From NCBI GenBank assembly GCA_947629675.1, contig CANREM010000003.1:62001-126000 (forward strand): a stretch of 64,000 nucleotides of DNA, given 5' to 3'. The DNA is from an uncultured Clostridia bacterium. GTDB lineage: Bacteria; Bacillota; Clostridia; Christensenellales; Borkfalkiaceae. This document shows positions 1 to 11,517 of the stretch, piece after piece. The notes under the pieces are model-generated. The model saw only the letters and a program-made list of their open reading frames with translations, did not search any database and was not told where the DNA came from. The position numbers and the translations under genes were made by a program. Every line of letters starts with the position of its first letter. Within the stretch, counting starts at the first letter, position 1.

Positions 1-1
1 A

Positions 2-541
2 AACGAGCTATCGAAGCTGTCGGTTGCGGACATGGGTGCCTTCTTGAAGGTCTGGGCGGAGGAATTTGGCACCGAGGAGCAGCGGCATTATTTCGATGAT
101 GAGGAAAAGCTCTCCCGCGTCCTTGCCCTCTGCATGGGGGTGGGCGGAAAGAAGAGGAGAAAGGATTTTATGACCGCCTCGCAGGCGATGGAGACTATCC
201 GCTACTTCTTCGAGCGCACCCCGCGCACGGACGAATACCGTGTGGAAAAGGCGGAACGGTGCGGCATTCTTTCCGACTTCCTCGCGACTTACAGCCCCGC
301 GGACGATGCACAGGTTTGGTTTGAAAAGGTGAAGGCGATCGCGGGAAAACACGGCTTTGCGACGGATATGAAGGAATATAAGCTCTCCCCCGAAAGTTTC
401 AAAGGGAGCGTCGCCGACGTTGCCGAGGTTCTGCGCATCGCGACGACGGGCAGGGCGAACACCCCCGACCTTTGGACCATCATGCAGATCTTGGGCGAGA
501 ATGAAGTACACGGAAGATTAGAGAAGGCAAAAGATGAGTAA
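2..541 (+). CDS. gltX: Glutamyl-tRNA synthetase, C-terminal part (5' truncated by window edge)
   Basis: An open frame enters from the left edge and encodes about 179 residues of the C-terminal, anticodon-binding part of a class I glutamyl-tRNA synthetase, which charges tRNA-Glu in the cytoplasm. Recognisable Clostridia-type stretches are GGKKRRKDF near the middle, the PADDAQVWFEKVK helix, and the closing helices RIATTGRANTPDLWTIMQI and LGENEVHGRLE. The catalytic HIGH and KMSKS parts lie outside the window. Its stop codon overlaps the thyA start by 8 bases (ATGAGTAA), so the two genes are probably translated together. The family call rests on remembered C-terminal patterns of clostridial GluRS; a GlnRS-like member of the same class is the main alternative. 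Confidence 0.82.
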   Translation, partial: NELSKLSVADMGAFLKVWAEEFGTEEQRHYFDDEEKLSRVLALCMGVGGKKRRKDFMTASQAMETIRYFFERTPRTDEYRVEKAERCGILSDFLATYSPADDAQVWFEKVKAIAGKHGFATDMKEYKLSPESFKGSVADVAEVLRIATTGRANTPDLWTIMQILGENEVHGRLEKAKDE

Positions 542-1364
542 AGCAGATCTCATATTTATTGAAAATTGCAAGGACATCCTTGAAAACGGCACTTGGGATA
601 CGAACCTTTCCGTCCGTCCTCATTGGGAGGACGGAACCCCCGCGCACACGGTGAAGAAATTCGGCATCGTCAACCGCTACGATCTCCGCGAGGAGTTTCC
701 GATCTTGACCCTCCGCCGCACCGCCTTCAAGAGCTGCATCGACGAACTTCTCTGGATCTGGCAAAAGAAGAGCAACAACATCCGTGACCTTCGCTCTCAC
801 ATCTGGGACAGCTGGGCGGACGAGAACGGCTCCATCGGCAAGGCGTACGGCTATCAGCTCGGCGTCAAACATGAATACAAAGAGGGGATGTTCGACCAAG
901 TCGACCGCGTTCTCTATGATTTGAAGCATGACCCCGCCTCCCGCAGGATCCTCACGAACATCTTTAATTTTGAGGACCTTCACGAGATGCACCTCTACCC
1001 CTGTGCCTACTCCATGACCTTCAACGTCTCGGGGGACACCTTGAACGGCATCCTCAACCAACGCTCGCAGGATATGCTCACGGCGAACAATTGGAATGTC
1101 GTGCAGTACAGCATCCTTCTCATCATGATGGCGCAGGTGAGCGGCCTGAAGGTAGGCGAACTTGTGCATGTCATCGCCGACGCGCACATCTACGATCGGC
1201 ATGTCCCCATCGTCGAGGAGATGATAAAGAGGGCACCCATGTCCGCGCCCAAGCTCTCGGTAGACGATTCCATCACCAATTTTTACGACTTCACGACGGA
1301 TAGCTTCAAGCTGGAAAATTACGAGTTCCACCCGCTTGACGCAAAGATCCCCGTCGCCATTTAG
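534..1364 (+). CDS. thyA: Thymidylate synthase
   Basis: This 276-residue protein should convert dUMP and methylene-tetrahydrofolate to dTMP and dihydrofolate in the cytoplasm. The catalytic cysteine is C157 in LYPCAYSMTFNV, a variant of the usual LPPCH box. The phosphate-binding RSQD (residues 177-180) and the NNWNVVQY helix follow it, and the HVIADAHIYDRHV segment matches the late nucleotide-binding region. Length is normal for ThyA. The start overlaps the gltX stop, and folA begins 13 bases after the stop. This is the classic thyA-folA pair, in which DHFR regenerates the tetrahydrofolate consumed here. The Tyr-Ala around the catalytic Cys is a small departure from the commonest motif but does not suggest inactivity. 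Confidence 0.96.
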   Translation: MSKADLIFIENCKDILENGTWDTNLSVRPHWEDGTPAHTVKKFGIVNRYDLREEFPILTLRRTAFKSCIDELLWIWQKKSNNIRDLRSHIWDSWADENGSIGKAYGYQLGVKHEYKEGMFDQVDRVLYDLKHDPASRRILTNIFNFEDLHEMHLYPCAYSMTFNVSGDTLNGILNQRSQDMLTANNWNVVQYSILLIMMAQVSGLKVGELVHVIADAHIYDRHVPIVEEMIKRAPMSAPKLSVDDSITNFYDFTTDSFKLENYEFHPLDAKIPVAI

Positions 1365-1377
1365 GAAGGAAAAGAGG

Positions 1378-1872
1378 ATGCGCGCCATTTTTCATGCAGA
1401 CAAAAATTGGGGCGTCGGCAGGGCGAACTCGCTCATGTTCGATCTCCCCAAGGATATGAAGTTTTTCCGCGAGACCACGTGGGGGAAGGTCGTCGTCATG
1501 GGGCTGAACACCCTTCGATCCCTCCCCGGGGGAAAGCCGCTCAAAAACCGCACGAACATCCTCCTCTGTCCCGAGACGCAGGAGGGGATCACGACCGTCC
1601 ACGACCTCAAAGAGCTGTTTGAGGCGTTGAAGAATTTCCCCGAAGAGGACGTCTTTATCATCGGCGGGGCGAGCGTCTACCGCGCGCTTCTTCCCTATTG
1701 CACGGAAGTACTCGTGACAAAGGTGGACGCGGACGGCGGCGCGGATGTGTTCGTCCCGGACCTCGACGCGGATCCTTCCTTTGCGCTCATAAAGGAGAGC
1801 GCGCCCGAGGAGGACAACGGGTACACCATCCGCTTCTGCACCTACCGAAACGAGAACGTCAAAAGCATATAA
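1378..1872 (+). CDS. folA: Dihydrofolate reductase
   Basis: This 164-residue DHFR reduces dihydrofolate with NADPH. The start at 1378 is chosen because AGGAAGGAAAAGAGG precedes it and the protein then begins MRAIFHADKNWGVGR, the usual first strand. The active-site stretch is LMFDLPKDMKFFRETTWGK, with the Asp in the position of the catalytic acid. NADPH-binding VVMGLNTLRSLPGG and DVFIIGGASVYRALL are both present. It lies immediately behind thyA and is followed by an intrinsic terminator, so gltX-thyA-folA end as one transcription unit. Confidence 0.95.
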   Translation: MRAIFHADKNWGVGRANSLMFDLPKDMKFFRETTWGKVVVMGLNTLRSLPGGKPLKNRTNILLCPETQEGITTVHDLKELFEALKNFPEEDVFIIGGASVYRALLPYCTEVLVTKVDADGGADVFVPDLDADPSFALIKESAPEEDNGYTIRFCTYRNENVKSI

Positions 1873-1880
1873 GCAGTAAG

Positions 1881-1907
1881 ACGGTTTGTTCGCGCAAGCC
1901 GTTTTTT
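1881..1907 (+). terminator. Intrinsic terminator after folA
   Basis: An 8-bp stem with one G-U pair (ACGGTTTG with CAAGCCGT), a six-base loop and a run of T. The T run merges into the -35 box of the next promoter, so termination and re-initiation are packed together. Confidence 0.75.
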
Positions 1908-1935
1908 GACAGGGAAAAAAATTTTGTGATATAAT
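1906..1935 (+). promoter_or_regulatory. Sigma-A promoter giving a leaderless mRNA
   Basis: TTGACA (1906-1911), an 18-base spacer and TATAAT (1930-1935). The ATG at 1942 lies six bases after the -10 box, exactly where transcription would start. There is no Shine-Dalgarno sequence in between, so a leaderless transcript is inferred. Confidence 0.75.
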
Positions 1936-1941
1936 AAAAAT

Positions 1942-3777
1942 ATGGATACCAAAGAGTGCAGGGCAGACGACATCCTTTTGGAGCCGCTCGAGGCCTACAA
2001 GACAAAATACGAAGGCGAATTCTCCCGTCGCTGCGAGGAATATTTTAACGGTCTTCTGGGAAAGTCCGGCGTCGATGTCGAAGAAAATCGTGCGACCGTC
2101 GCAAAGTACGATGCGGAGTCCCGCCTTGCGGACGCGGCGGCAAAGAGGGCCGCAGGTCAGAGGTCGCTCCGCACCTTCTTCATCTGTCTCATCGTCCTCG
2201 GATCGCTTCTTCTGCTTATCGGTATCATTTTCCTCATCGAAGGCAGCATCGCCGCGGGAGCATCGCTCACTGCGATCGGCCCCGCACTCGTTGTCGGCTT
2301 TCTTCTCTTTGTCTTTCTCTACAGTAAGCCGCGCATCAAGCGCAGCAGCGAGGAGGAAAAGTTGCACCGCACCGCGGCGGGGGAGCATCTTCGCGAGGCC
2401 TGGCGGCAAATGGATGCTCTCAACATCCTGTTCGAGAACAACGTCACCAAGAAGCTCATCGAAGAGACGGTCCCGCTCCTTGAACTCGACGAATACTTCG
2501 ACGTCCGCCGCTACGACTATTTGAGCGGCAAGTACGGCTATGGCGGAAACGGCGATCCGAACGCCTCGACGATCGGGATCCTTACGGGGGAGATCGTCGG
2601 CAATCCCTTTGTCGTTGACCGCGTCCTCGTCCACACGATGGGGACGCACACCTATTTCGGCTCCATCGTCATCTCGTGGGTGACCTATGAACACGACTCG
2701 GAGGGGCACTCCAGACCTGTTACGCATACACAGACGCTCACCGCCTCTGTCACCCGTCCCAAACCCTACTACCACAGGGAGACCCGCCTCGTCTATGGGA
2801 ACGAGGCCGCGCCCTCCCTGCACTTTTCAAGAAAGCCCTCTCACGTGGAGGATCTTGGCGAAAACGCCCGCGAGAACAAGGTAAAGCGGGGCGTCAGGAA
2901 GATCCGAAAAAAGCAGAAGAAGGCGATGAAGAGCGGCAAGAATTTCACCGAGATGGGAAACGAGGAGTTCGACGTCCTCTTCGGTGCGGTCGATCGTGAC
3001 AACGACGTGGAGTTCCGCCTTCTCTTCACCCCGCTTGCACAGAAGAACATCCTCGCCCTCCTCACGGACAGGGACCGCTTCGGCGATGATTTTTACATGC
3101 GGAAAGCGGGGCCGCTCAACTACATCATCTCCGAACATTCCGCAGCGTGGGATATGGACGAACAGCGGGAAAAATATCTCTCGTATAGCGTGGATCTTGC
3201 AAAGAGGAACTTCATGCAGTTCAACGAGCAATATTTCCGCTCTCTCTACTTCGACCTCGCGCCCCTTCTCTCCATTCCGCTCTATCAGCAGCACAAGCCG
3301 CACGAATACATCTATCAGGACCTCTATCCCCGCCACTTTACCGAACAGGAGACGGAATGCTCCGTCAACCGCATCGAGGAGAGCGCGTTCGCTCCCTTGG
3401 GCGCGGCGACGCCCAGCATCCTCAAGACGACGTTCCTCCAAAAGGATGGGGGAAGCGACCGCGTCCGCGTCACGGCAAGCGCGTACCGCGAGGTCCCGCA
3501 CACCGATTTTGTGCCAATGCTCGGCGGCGACGGCCACATGCACAGCGTTCCCGTCGATTGGATAGAATATGTGCCCATCTCCGCAGATACCGACGTGGAA
3601 CTCAAACACATCGGACTCTCCGATCGGGAGTTTCGGAGCGCGGCCTCGGGCGGGAGTTTTTGCGAAGCCTTCCAAAAGCACTCGAAGTACGCATATGGCT
3701 ACAACCACGGCATTTTGTGCTGTGTCGTCCCCGAAGAGGATTCCGGGTTCGATAAGGATTTCACCATCGAAAAATAA
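1942..3777 (+). CDS. DUF3137-like membrane protein, partner of LemA
   Basis: A 611-residue membrane protein of unknown function. Two hydrophobic segments near residues 75-130 (FFICLIVLGSLLLLIGIIF and GPALVVGFLLFVFLY) follow a soluble N-terminus. A long cytoplasmic region comes after, with a GEIVGNPFVVDRVLVHTMG strand set and a later region rich in aromatic residues. The overall plan (short head, two membrane spans, a domain that begins with a dimer-like helix pair) resembles the DUF3137 family, which I recall often sits next to LemA. That assignment is tentative. It is followed 32 bases later by the LemA gene and appears to share its promoter. No enzyme motif was recognised. Confidence 0.6.
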   Translation: MDTKECRADDILLEPLEAYKTKYEGEFSRRCEEYFNGLLGKSGVDVEENRATVAKYDAESRLADAAAKRAAGQRSLRTFFICLIVLGSLLLLIGIIFLIEGSIAAGASLTAIGPALVVGFLLFVFLYSKPRIKRSSEEEKLHRTAAGEHLREAWRQMDALNILFENNVTKKLIEETVPLLELDEYFDVRRYDYLSGKYGYGGNGDPNASTIGILTGEIVGNPFVVDRVLVHTMGTHTYFGSIVISWVTYEHDSEGHSRPVTHTQTLTASVTRPKPYYHRETRLVYGNEAAPSLHFSRKPSHVEDLGENARENKVKRGVRKIRKKQKKAMKSGKNFTEMGNEEFDVLFGAVDRDNDVEFRLLFTPLAQKNILALLTDRDRFGDDFYMRKAGPLNYIISEHSAAWDMDEQREKYLSYSVDLAKRNFMQFNEQYFRSLYFDLAPLLSIPLYQQHKPHEYIYQDLYPRHFTEQETECSVNRIEESAFAPLGAATPSILKTTFLQKDGGSDRVRVTASAYREVPHTDFVPMLGGDGHMHSVPVDWIEYVPISADTDVELKHIGLSDREFRSAASGGSFCEAFQKHSKYAYGYNHGILCCVVPEEDSGFDKDFTIEK

Positions 3778-3809
3778 TTTGAAAAATAAAGGAAAAAGGA
3801 GATATCAAA

Positions 3810-4478
3810 ATGAACGAATTGGATGAACTCACAGGCCCTGTAAAGCAGGAGGGCAACGACGTACATGTCATCGCAAAACAGCTCCCCGTCACGGTCGGGA
3901 CAGGATCAAAGGTGTTCGACGTCATCTGGTGGTTCCTGCCTCCCATTATCGGTGGCATCATTTGGCTCATTCTCAAGCGCAAGGCGCGCAGCTACTTTTT
4001 GCAGCTCCAGCAGAAGATCCAGCATGACGCATCGCAGATCGACAATTACCTCGAACAGCGCGTACAGATCCTGCAGAATTGCGCCCGCCTCCTCGATAAG
4101 GCGATCGATCTCGACAAGGATACCTTCGAAAAGATCGCTGCATACCGTAGCCGCGTGACCCCCGAAGGGGACGAGGAGAGAAACGCATTGGCACAAGAGG
4201 TCGGCACGCTCGCCCGCTCTGTGAGCATTGCTTTCGAGAATTATCCCGAACTTCGCGCCCACCGCGAGATCGCGGACGCCATGCAGCAGAATTCCTACCT
4301 GCAGCGCGAGATCACCGCTGCCCGCGAGGTGTATAACGACACCGTGAACACATGGAACCGCGAGATCTACGCCTGGCCCACCAAACAGATCGTGGCCGCA
4401 AAAGCGGGCTACACGACGCGCATTCCCTTCATCGCTGATGAGGAGACGCGCGAAGCCGCCCGCGGCAACTTCTTCTGA
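3810..4478 (+). CDS. lemA: LemA family protein
   Basis: This 222-residue protein has one N-terminal membrane anchor (residues about 29-50, FDVIWWFLPPIIGGIIWLIL) followed by the helical LemA domain. Diagnostic pieces are NYLEQRVQILQNCARLLDKA, the ENYPELRAHREIADAMQQ helix, and the TREVYNDTV-like region that here reads AAREVYNDTVNTWNREI. LemA proteins are helical-bundle membrane proteins whose role is not settled. The start has a good ribosome site (AAAGGAGATATCAAA). It probably forms a two-gene operon with the DUF3137-like gene and is closed by a strong terminator. Confidence 0.88.
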   Translation: MNELDELTGPVKQEGNDVHVIAKQLPVTVGTGSKVFDVIWWFLPPIIGGIIWLILKRKARSYFLQLQQKIQHDASQIDNYLEQRVQILQNCARLLDKAIDLDKDTFEKIAAYRSRVTPEGDEERNALAQEVGTLARSVSIAFENYPELRAHREIADAMQQNSYLQREITAAREVYNDTVNTWNREIYAWPTKQIVAAKAGYTTRIPFIADEETREAARGNFF

Positions 4479-4514
4479 TCTTTGGCGGACAATCGCAATA
4501 ATGATCGCAAAAGG

Positions 4515-4540
4515 AAGGGCGGGGATGACCCCGCCCTTTT
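4515..4540. terminator. Bidirectional intrinsic terminator
   Basis: A perfect 10-bp stem (AAGGGCGGGG with CCCCGCCCTT) around ATGA, with T on one side and A on the other. It sits between the converging lemA and lipoprotein genes and can serve both. Confidence 0.85.
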
Positions 4541-4566
4541 CGCGTACTTGAAATTTGATTTTCCCC

Positions 4567-7621
<3,055 letters not shown>

Positions 7622-7648
7622 TAAATTTAACCTTATCAAAAATGTTAT

Positions 7649-7677
7649 ATAATAACAAGTATTCTTACAATAGTCAA
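7649..7677 (-). promoter_or_regulatory. Promoter of the Gly-Asp-Thr lipoprotein gene
   Basis: On the minus strand TTGACT (7677-7672), a 17-base spacer, and TATTAT (7654-7649). The leader is about 45 bases and ends in a strong Shine-Dalgarno. Confidence 0.6.
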
Positions 7678-7790
7678 TTTTGTTTTGTAAATTTTTCACA
7701 CTTTACATTTTTTTGTATAAAAGCAACATAGGAGAAAGAGGGAAAACATTGCAAATATATGCGTTTTTTTGCAAACAGCCTCTTTTTTTG

Positions 7791-7819
7791 TTGTCAAAAA
7801 AAAGGAAAAGTACTATAAT
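7791..7819 (+). promoter_or_regulatory. typA promoter
   Basis: TTGTCA (7791-7796), a 17-base spacer and TATAAT (7814-7819), 30 bases before the typA ATG. Confidence 0.75.
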
Positions 7820-7849
7820 CTTCTATGGTCTCAAAGGGAATTTACAAAT

Positions 7850-9685
7850 ATGATCAGACAAGATTTAAGGAACATCGCCATCATTGCACACGTTGACCAC
7901 GGCAAGACGACGCTCGTCGATCAGATGCTCCGCCAGAGCGGCACCTTCCGCGCCAATCAGGTCGTGGAGGAGCGCGTCATGGACAGCGGGGATTTGGAGC
8001 GCGAGCGCGGCATCACCATTCTCGCAAAGAATACTTCCATCCATTATAAAGGGGTGAAGATCAACATCGTCGATACCCCCGGCCACGCCGATTTTTCGGG
8101 CGAAGTGGAGCGCAGCCTCAAGATGGTCTCGGGCGTCCTCATCCTCGTGGACGCCGCCGAAGGTCCCATGCCTCAGACGCGCTTCGTCACGCAGAAGGCC
8201 CTCGAGATGGGGCATAAACTCATCATTGTCATCAATAAAGTGGACCGCCCCGATGCGAGGACGGCGGAAGTCGTCGACGAGGTCCTGGAGCTTCTCATGG
8301 ACCTCAATGCCTCGGACGAACAGCTCGACAGTCCCATCGTCTACTGTTCGGGAAGAGCCGGCACCTCCTCTCTCGAGATCGGAAGGGCGGGGACAGATCT
8401 CATGCCGCTCTTCGATACCATCATCGATCATTTCCCGCCCCTCGAGCTTGACGAAAAAGGCCCCCTGCAGATCCTCGTCTCTTCCATCGATTATAACGAC
8501 TATGTGGGGCGTATCGGAATAGGCCGCATCGAGCGCGGCGTTGCACGCCACGGCGCAGACGTCACCGTCTGCAATTATAACCATAAGGAAGTGCATGACC
8601 CCGGGAAACTCGTCAATCTCTATGAGATCGAGGGACTCGAGCGCGTCCCCTGCGAGGATGCGAAGGCGGGCGACATTGTATGCTTTTCGGGTCTTGAAAA
8701 GATCAACATCGGCGACACAGTCTGCGCAAGCGACTGCGTGGAGGCCGTTCCCTTCGTCAAGATCTCTGAGCCGACCGTCGAGATGATCTTTTCCGTCAAC
8801 GATTCTCCGTTTGCGGGGAAGGAGGGGAAGTGGGTCACCACCCGCCATCTTCGCGACAGGCTGTACCGCGAACTTCTGCGCGATGTGTCCCTCCGCGTCG
8901 AGGACACCGATTCGACGGATTCCTTCCGCGTGAGCGGGAGAGGGGAAATGCACCTCTCCATCCTCATCGAGACGATGCGCCGCGAAGGGTACGAATTTCA
9001 GGTCAGCTCCCCCAAAGTCCTCTATAAGGAGATCGACGGGCAGAAGTACGAGCCTGTGGAACGCCTCATCGTGGACGTGCCGGAAAGCTCGACGGGCTGT
9101 GTCTTTGAGAAGATGGGCACCCGCAAGGGAGAACTTCTCCACATGAACGCGGTCGGATCTCGCATGCGCCTCGAATTTCTCATCCCTGCCCGCGGCTTAT
9201 TCGGCTATAAGAGCGAATTTCTGACGGATACGAAGGGCGAGGGCGTGATGAGTTCGGTATTCTACGAATATCAGCCCTACAAGGGGGACATCCAGCGCAA
9301 ACAGACGGGGTCCCTTGTCGCATTTGAGACGGGGGAAGCAGTCACATACGGTCTCTTCAACGCACAGGGAAGGGGGATGCTCTTCATCGGCGCGGGCACG
9401 GAAGTTTATGAGGGAATGGTCATCGGCGTCTCCCCGAAGGCGGAGGATATCAATGTGAATGTCTGCAAGACCAAGCATCTCACCAACACCCGTTCCTCCT
9501 CTTCCGACGAGGCACTCCGCCTCATCACTCCCAAGAAGCTTTCCCTCGAGGAGGCACTTGAGTTCATCGGCGACGACGAACTTCTGGAGATCACTCCGCA
9601 AAACGTCCGCATCCGCAAGCGCATCCTGAACGGCGAACTGCGCGCAAAGGCACGTGCAAAGGCGAAATTAGGGCAAAGTGAATAG
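7850..9685 (+). CDS. typA: Ribosome-associated GTPase TypA/BipA
   Basis: A 611-residue translational GTPase that binds the ribosome and aids ribosome assembly and stress adaptation. The start at 7850 gives the usual [19 protein letters not shown], so the in-frame codons before it are left out; they lie across the promoter. G1 is AHVDHGKTT, the switch region has [13 protein letters not shown]3 is DTPGHADF, and G4 is [11 protein letters not shown]-like domains III and V follow ([19 protein letters not shown]), then the TypA-specific C-terminal domain with [18 protein letters not shown] and the closing [12 protein letters not shown]. Length is normal. It has its own promoter and terminator. Confidence 0.97.
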   Translation: MIRQDLRNIAIIAHVDHGKTTLVDQMLRQSGTFRANQVVEERVMDSGDLERERGITILAKNTSIHYKGVKINIVDTPGHADFSGEVERSLKMVSGVLILVDAAEGPMPQTRFVTQKALEMGHKLIIVINKVDRPDARTAEVVDEVLELLMDLNASDEQLDSPIVYCSGRAGTSSLEIGRAGTDLMPLFDTIIDHFPPLELDEKGPLQILVSSIDYNDYVGRIGIGRIERGVARHGADVTVCNYNHKEVHDPGKLVNLYEIEGLERVPCEDAKAGDIVCFSGLEKINIGDTVCASDCVEAVPFVKISEPTVEMIFSVNDSPFAGKEGKWVTTRHLRDRLYRELLRDVSLRVEDTDSTDSFRVSGRGEMHLSILIETMRREGYEFQVSSPKVLYKEIDGQKYEPVERLIVDVPESSTGCVFEKMGTRKGELLHMNAVGSRMRLEFLIPARGLFGYKSEFLTDTKGEGVMSSVFYEYQPYKGDIQRKQTGSLVAFETGEAVTYGLFNAQGRGMLFIGAGTEVYEGMVIGVSPKAEDINVNVCKTKHLTNTRSSSSDEALRLITPKKLSLEEALEFIGDDELLEITPQNVRIRKRILNGELRAKARAKAKLGQSE

Positions 9686-9703
9686 TACTATGTCAGACAT
9701 AAT
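9684..9703. repeat. Intergenic motif AGTACTATG-N5-CATAAT, copy 1
   Basis: AGTACTATGTCAGACATAAT, overlapping the last bases of typA. The core TATGTC-A-GACATA is a perfect inverted repeat. Three other copies lie in intergenic DNA of this window. Confidence 0.8.
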
Positions 9704-9708
9704 ATAGC

Positions 9709-9737
9709 AAAAAACCTCGCACATTGCGGGGTTTTTT
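9709..9737 (+). terminator. Intrinsic terminator after typA
   Basis: An 8-bp stem (AACCTCGC with GCGGGGTT, one G-U pair), preceded by A and followed by TTTT. Confidence 0.85.
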
Positions 9738-9743
9738 CTCTTC

Positions 9744-9772
9744 GCATAATCAGGCCGCCCTCCGCATACGAT
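9744..9772 (+). promoter_or_regulatory. Candidate sigma-E (sporulation) promoter of yabP
   Basis: GCATAAT (9744-9750), a 14-base spacer and CATACGAT (9765-9772) match the mother-cell sigma-E pattern with one change in the -10 box. The yabP ATG begins five bases later with no Shine-Dalgarno, suggesting a leaderless or near-leaderless transcript. Confidence 0.55.
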
Positions 9773-9777
9773 AAGAC

Positions 9778-10032
9778 ATGCAAGATACAAAGCAAAGCGT
9801 TCTCACCCTCGAACAGCAGCAAAAACTTTCCATTTCCGGCGTTGCCTCCGTAGACAGCTTTACGGAGAATGCGATCCTTCTTTCCGTCAACGGAAAGCGC
9901 GTGCAGATCTCGGGAAGCAAACTCAAGGTCCTCGCCTTCTCGGAGGGGAGCGGAAATTTTGTCGCAAGCGGGGAAGTTACGTCCATCAAGTTCGGCGGCG
10001 ACAGATCGGGTTTCAAAAAACTTTTCAGGTAA
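9778..10032 (+). CDS. yabP: Sporulation protein YabP (YabP/YqfC family)
   Basis: An 84-residue protein with the YabP/YqfC beta-rich fold: LSISGVASVDSFTENAILL, then a short strand carrying 'ISGSKLKVLAFSEGSGNFVA' and the final VTSIKFGG. In Bacillus and Clostridia this family works in the mother cell during spore coat or cortex formation. Five bases separate it from yabQ. The order yabP-yabQ-divIC equals that of Bacillus subtilis, which supports the call more than the short sequence alone. A sigma-E-like promoter directly precedes the start. Confidence 0.85.
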   Translation: MQDTKQSVLTLEQQQKLSISGVASVDSFTENAILLSVNGKRVQISGSKLKVLAFSEGSGNFVASGEVTSIKFGGDRSGFKKLFR

Positions 10033-10037
10033 ATGGT

Positions 10038-10427
10038 ATGCGGGAGCAGGTCTATTGCTTTTTATTCATGCTCCTCATCGGTGCGGCGGGGGGCTTTTTC
10101 TACGATCTCTTTGCCTGCATCTATCGCCCTTTTCATGCAAGATGGGTGCGGTATCTCGTAGATTTTCTCTTCTGTGCCGCGTTCGCTTTTTCCGTTCTTT
10201 GCCTGTCCGTCCGGCTCGCTCTTCCCACCCTTCGCGTCTACATGCTCGCCTCCATTCTGCTGGGCGTATTTCTGTATGAAAAAAGTTTTCATAAAATCGT
10301 TGCAATTTTTCTTGAAAAGATATATAATGTTTACAGAGGAAGAACGAAAAAGGAAAGACGGATATGTCGAAAAGGCTTTCGATGCCCGAAGAAAAATCAA
10401 AGAGGATCGCTGTCGGCGCAACAATAG
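10038..10427 (+). CDS. yabQ: Spore cortex biosynthesis protein YabQ
   Basis: A 129-residue membrane protein with about three hydrophobic segments (YCFLFMLLIGAAGGFFYDLF, the VDFLFCAAFAFSVLCLSV span, and YMLASILLGVFLYE). GAAGGFFYDLF near the N-terminus is the recognisable YabQ feature. YabQ localises to the forespore membrane and is needed for cortex assembly. The basic tail overlaps the start of divIC by 64 bases in another frame. It lies between yabP and divIC as in Bacillus. Confidence 0.85.
   Translation: MREQVYCFLFMLLIGAAGGFFYDLFACIYRPFHARWVRYLVDFLFCAAFAFSVLCLSVRLALPTLRVYMLASILLGVFLYEKSFHKIVAIFLEKIYNVYRGRTKKERRICRKGFRCPKKNQRGSLSAQQ
10300..10328 (+). promoter_or_regulatory. Internal sigma-A promoter for divIC
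   Basis: TTGCAA (10300-10305), a 17-base spacer and TATAAT (10323-10328), located inside the yabQ coding region, 36 bases upstream of the divIC start. Confidence 0.7.
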
Positions 10428-10645
10428 GGGGCGTCCTTCTTGTCATATTGCTCGTCGTGATCATCGTCGTTCAGTTTGTGCAGATGGGCGTAAGACAGCG
10501 GAAACTCAACGAATATAAGGCCTTGGAGAGCAAACTCGAGCAGGAGATCGAGGAGGGCGAACACGATCTTGAATACTACGATTATTGGTTCAAATACATG
10601 TCCGCGCTCCGCATGGGCTACGTTCCCCCCGAATCTCAAAAGTGA
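10364..10645 (+). CDS. divIC: Septum formation initiator DivIC/FtsB-like
   Basis: A 93-residue bitopic membrane protein with a short cytoplasmic head, one membrane span (residues about 16-40, VGATIGGVLLVILLVVIIVV) and an extracytoplasmic coiled coil (QRKLNEYKALESKLEQEIEE) ending in a small conserved tail. This is the architecture of DivIC/FtsB, which with FtsL and DivIB links the divisome to septal cell-wall synthesis. It follows yabQ as in Bacillus. GGAAAGACGGAT supplies the ribosome site. The Tyr-Trp-Phe-Lys-Tyr part of the tail resembles the DivIC 'EYIEKLARE' position only loosely, so the symbol rests partly on gene order. Confidence 0.8.
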   Translation: MSKRLSMPEEKSKRIAVGATIGGVLLVILLVVIIVVQFVQMGVRQRKLNEYKALESKLEQEIEEGEHDLEYYDYWFKYMSALRMGYVPPESQK

Positions 10646-10659
10646 TCGATACATTTCCT

Positions 10660-11517
10660 ATGGTCGCAATTCTCGATATCGGTTCAAATTCCGTTCGTCT
10701 CATGCTCTGGGCGGACGGAAAATCTTTATATAAGAAGGTTTCCACTACCCGTCTCGGGGAGGGAGCCTCGGCGAGCGGCCGCCTGTCAGACGCTGCGATC
10801 AAGCGCACTCTTTCGGCGATCGACGCCTTCTCAAGGGAGGCAAGAAGCATCCGCGCACCCATCTTTGCCTTTGCGACGGCGGCAGTCCGCTCCGCCGAAA
10901 ACGGCAGAGAGTTTTGCGCCCTCGTGAAAGAGAAATGCGATATCGACGTGGATGTTGTCTCGGGGGAGGAGGAAGCATCCCTCGGCCTTGGTGGCGCACT
11001 CCCTCCGGATAGTGACGGCGGAATCATCGATATCGGCGGGGCAAGCACCGAGCTTTGTTTCCGTAGGAGAGGAGAGATTACTTTTCGGACAAGCCTTCCC
11101 GTCGGCTGCGTGAGCCTCTTCGATTCCTGCGGGGAACAAAAGGATGCCCTCGAAGCGAAGATCGACGCCGCACTTTTCCCGCTTTCCGGCCTTGCTCCCG
11201 TAGGGGCGATCTATGCGATCGGCGGCACGGCCTCCACGCTTGCCTCAATAAAACTCGCCCTCCCCGCTTACGACGCTTCCCGTTTGCAGAACTGTGTGCT
11301 TGAGATCGAATGGATGCGGAGCGAGGCAGAGACGCTCCTCGCCCTGAAAAGGGAGGAGAGGGAGTACATCGTCGGGATGGACAAGTCCCGCGCGGACATC
11401 ATCGCGGGCGGGGCGTTGCTCCTTGCTAAGATCATGGAAAAGCTACACCTTCCCGAGGTCTTGTTCTCCGATCGGGACAATTTGGAGGGATATCTCCGCA
11501 TGAGAGGTCTGGGATGA
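10660..11517 (+). CDS. Ppx/GppA-family phosphatase, short form
   Basis: A 285-residue protein with the actin-like ATPase fold of exopolyphosphatase/guanosine pentaphosphatase. The first phosphate loop is ILDIGSNSVRLMLW; the second is GGIIDIGGASTEL; YAIGGTASTLASI and DIIAGGALLLAKIM complete the fold. It matches the two-domain N-terminal portion only, as in many Firmicutes, and lacks the C-terminal HD-like extension. Polyphosphate or pppGpp hydrolysis is the family activity; the real substrate cannot be told. No Shine-Dalgarno precedes the ATG. A GTG at 10642, overlapping the divIC stop, is an alternative start that adds six residues. It overlaps the next gene by four bases (ATGA). Confidence 0.88.
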   Translation: MVAILDIGSNSVRLMLWADGKSLYKKVSTTRLGEGASASGRLSDAAIKRTLSAIDAFSREARSIRAPIFAFATAAVRSAENGREFCALVKEKCDIDVDVVSGEEEASLGLGGALPPDSDGGIIDIGGASTELCFRRRGEITFRTSLPVGCVSLFDSCGEQKDALEAKIDAALFPLSGLAPVGAIYAIGGTASTLASIKLALPAYDASRLQNCVLEIEWMRSEAETLLALKREEREYIVGMDKSRADIIAGGALLLAKIMEKLHLPEVLFSDRDNLEGYLRMRGLG

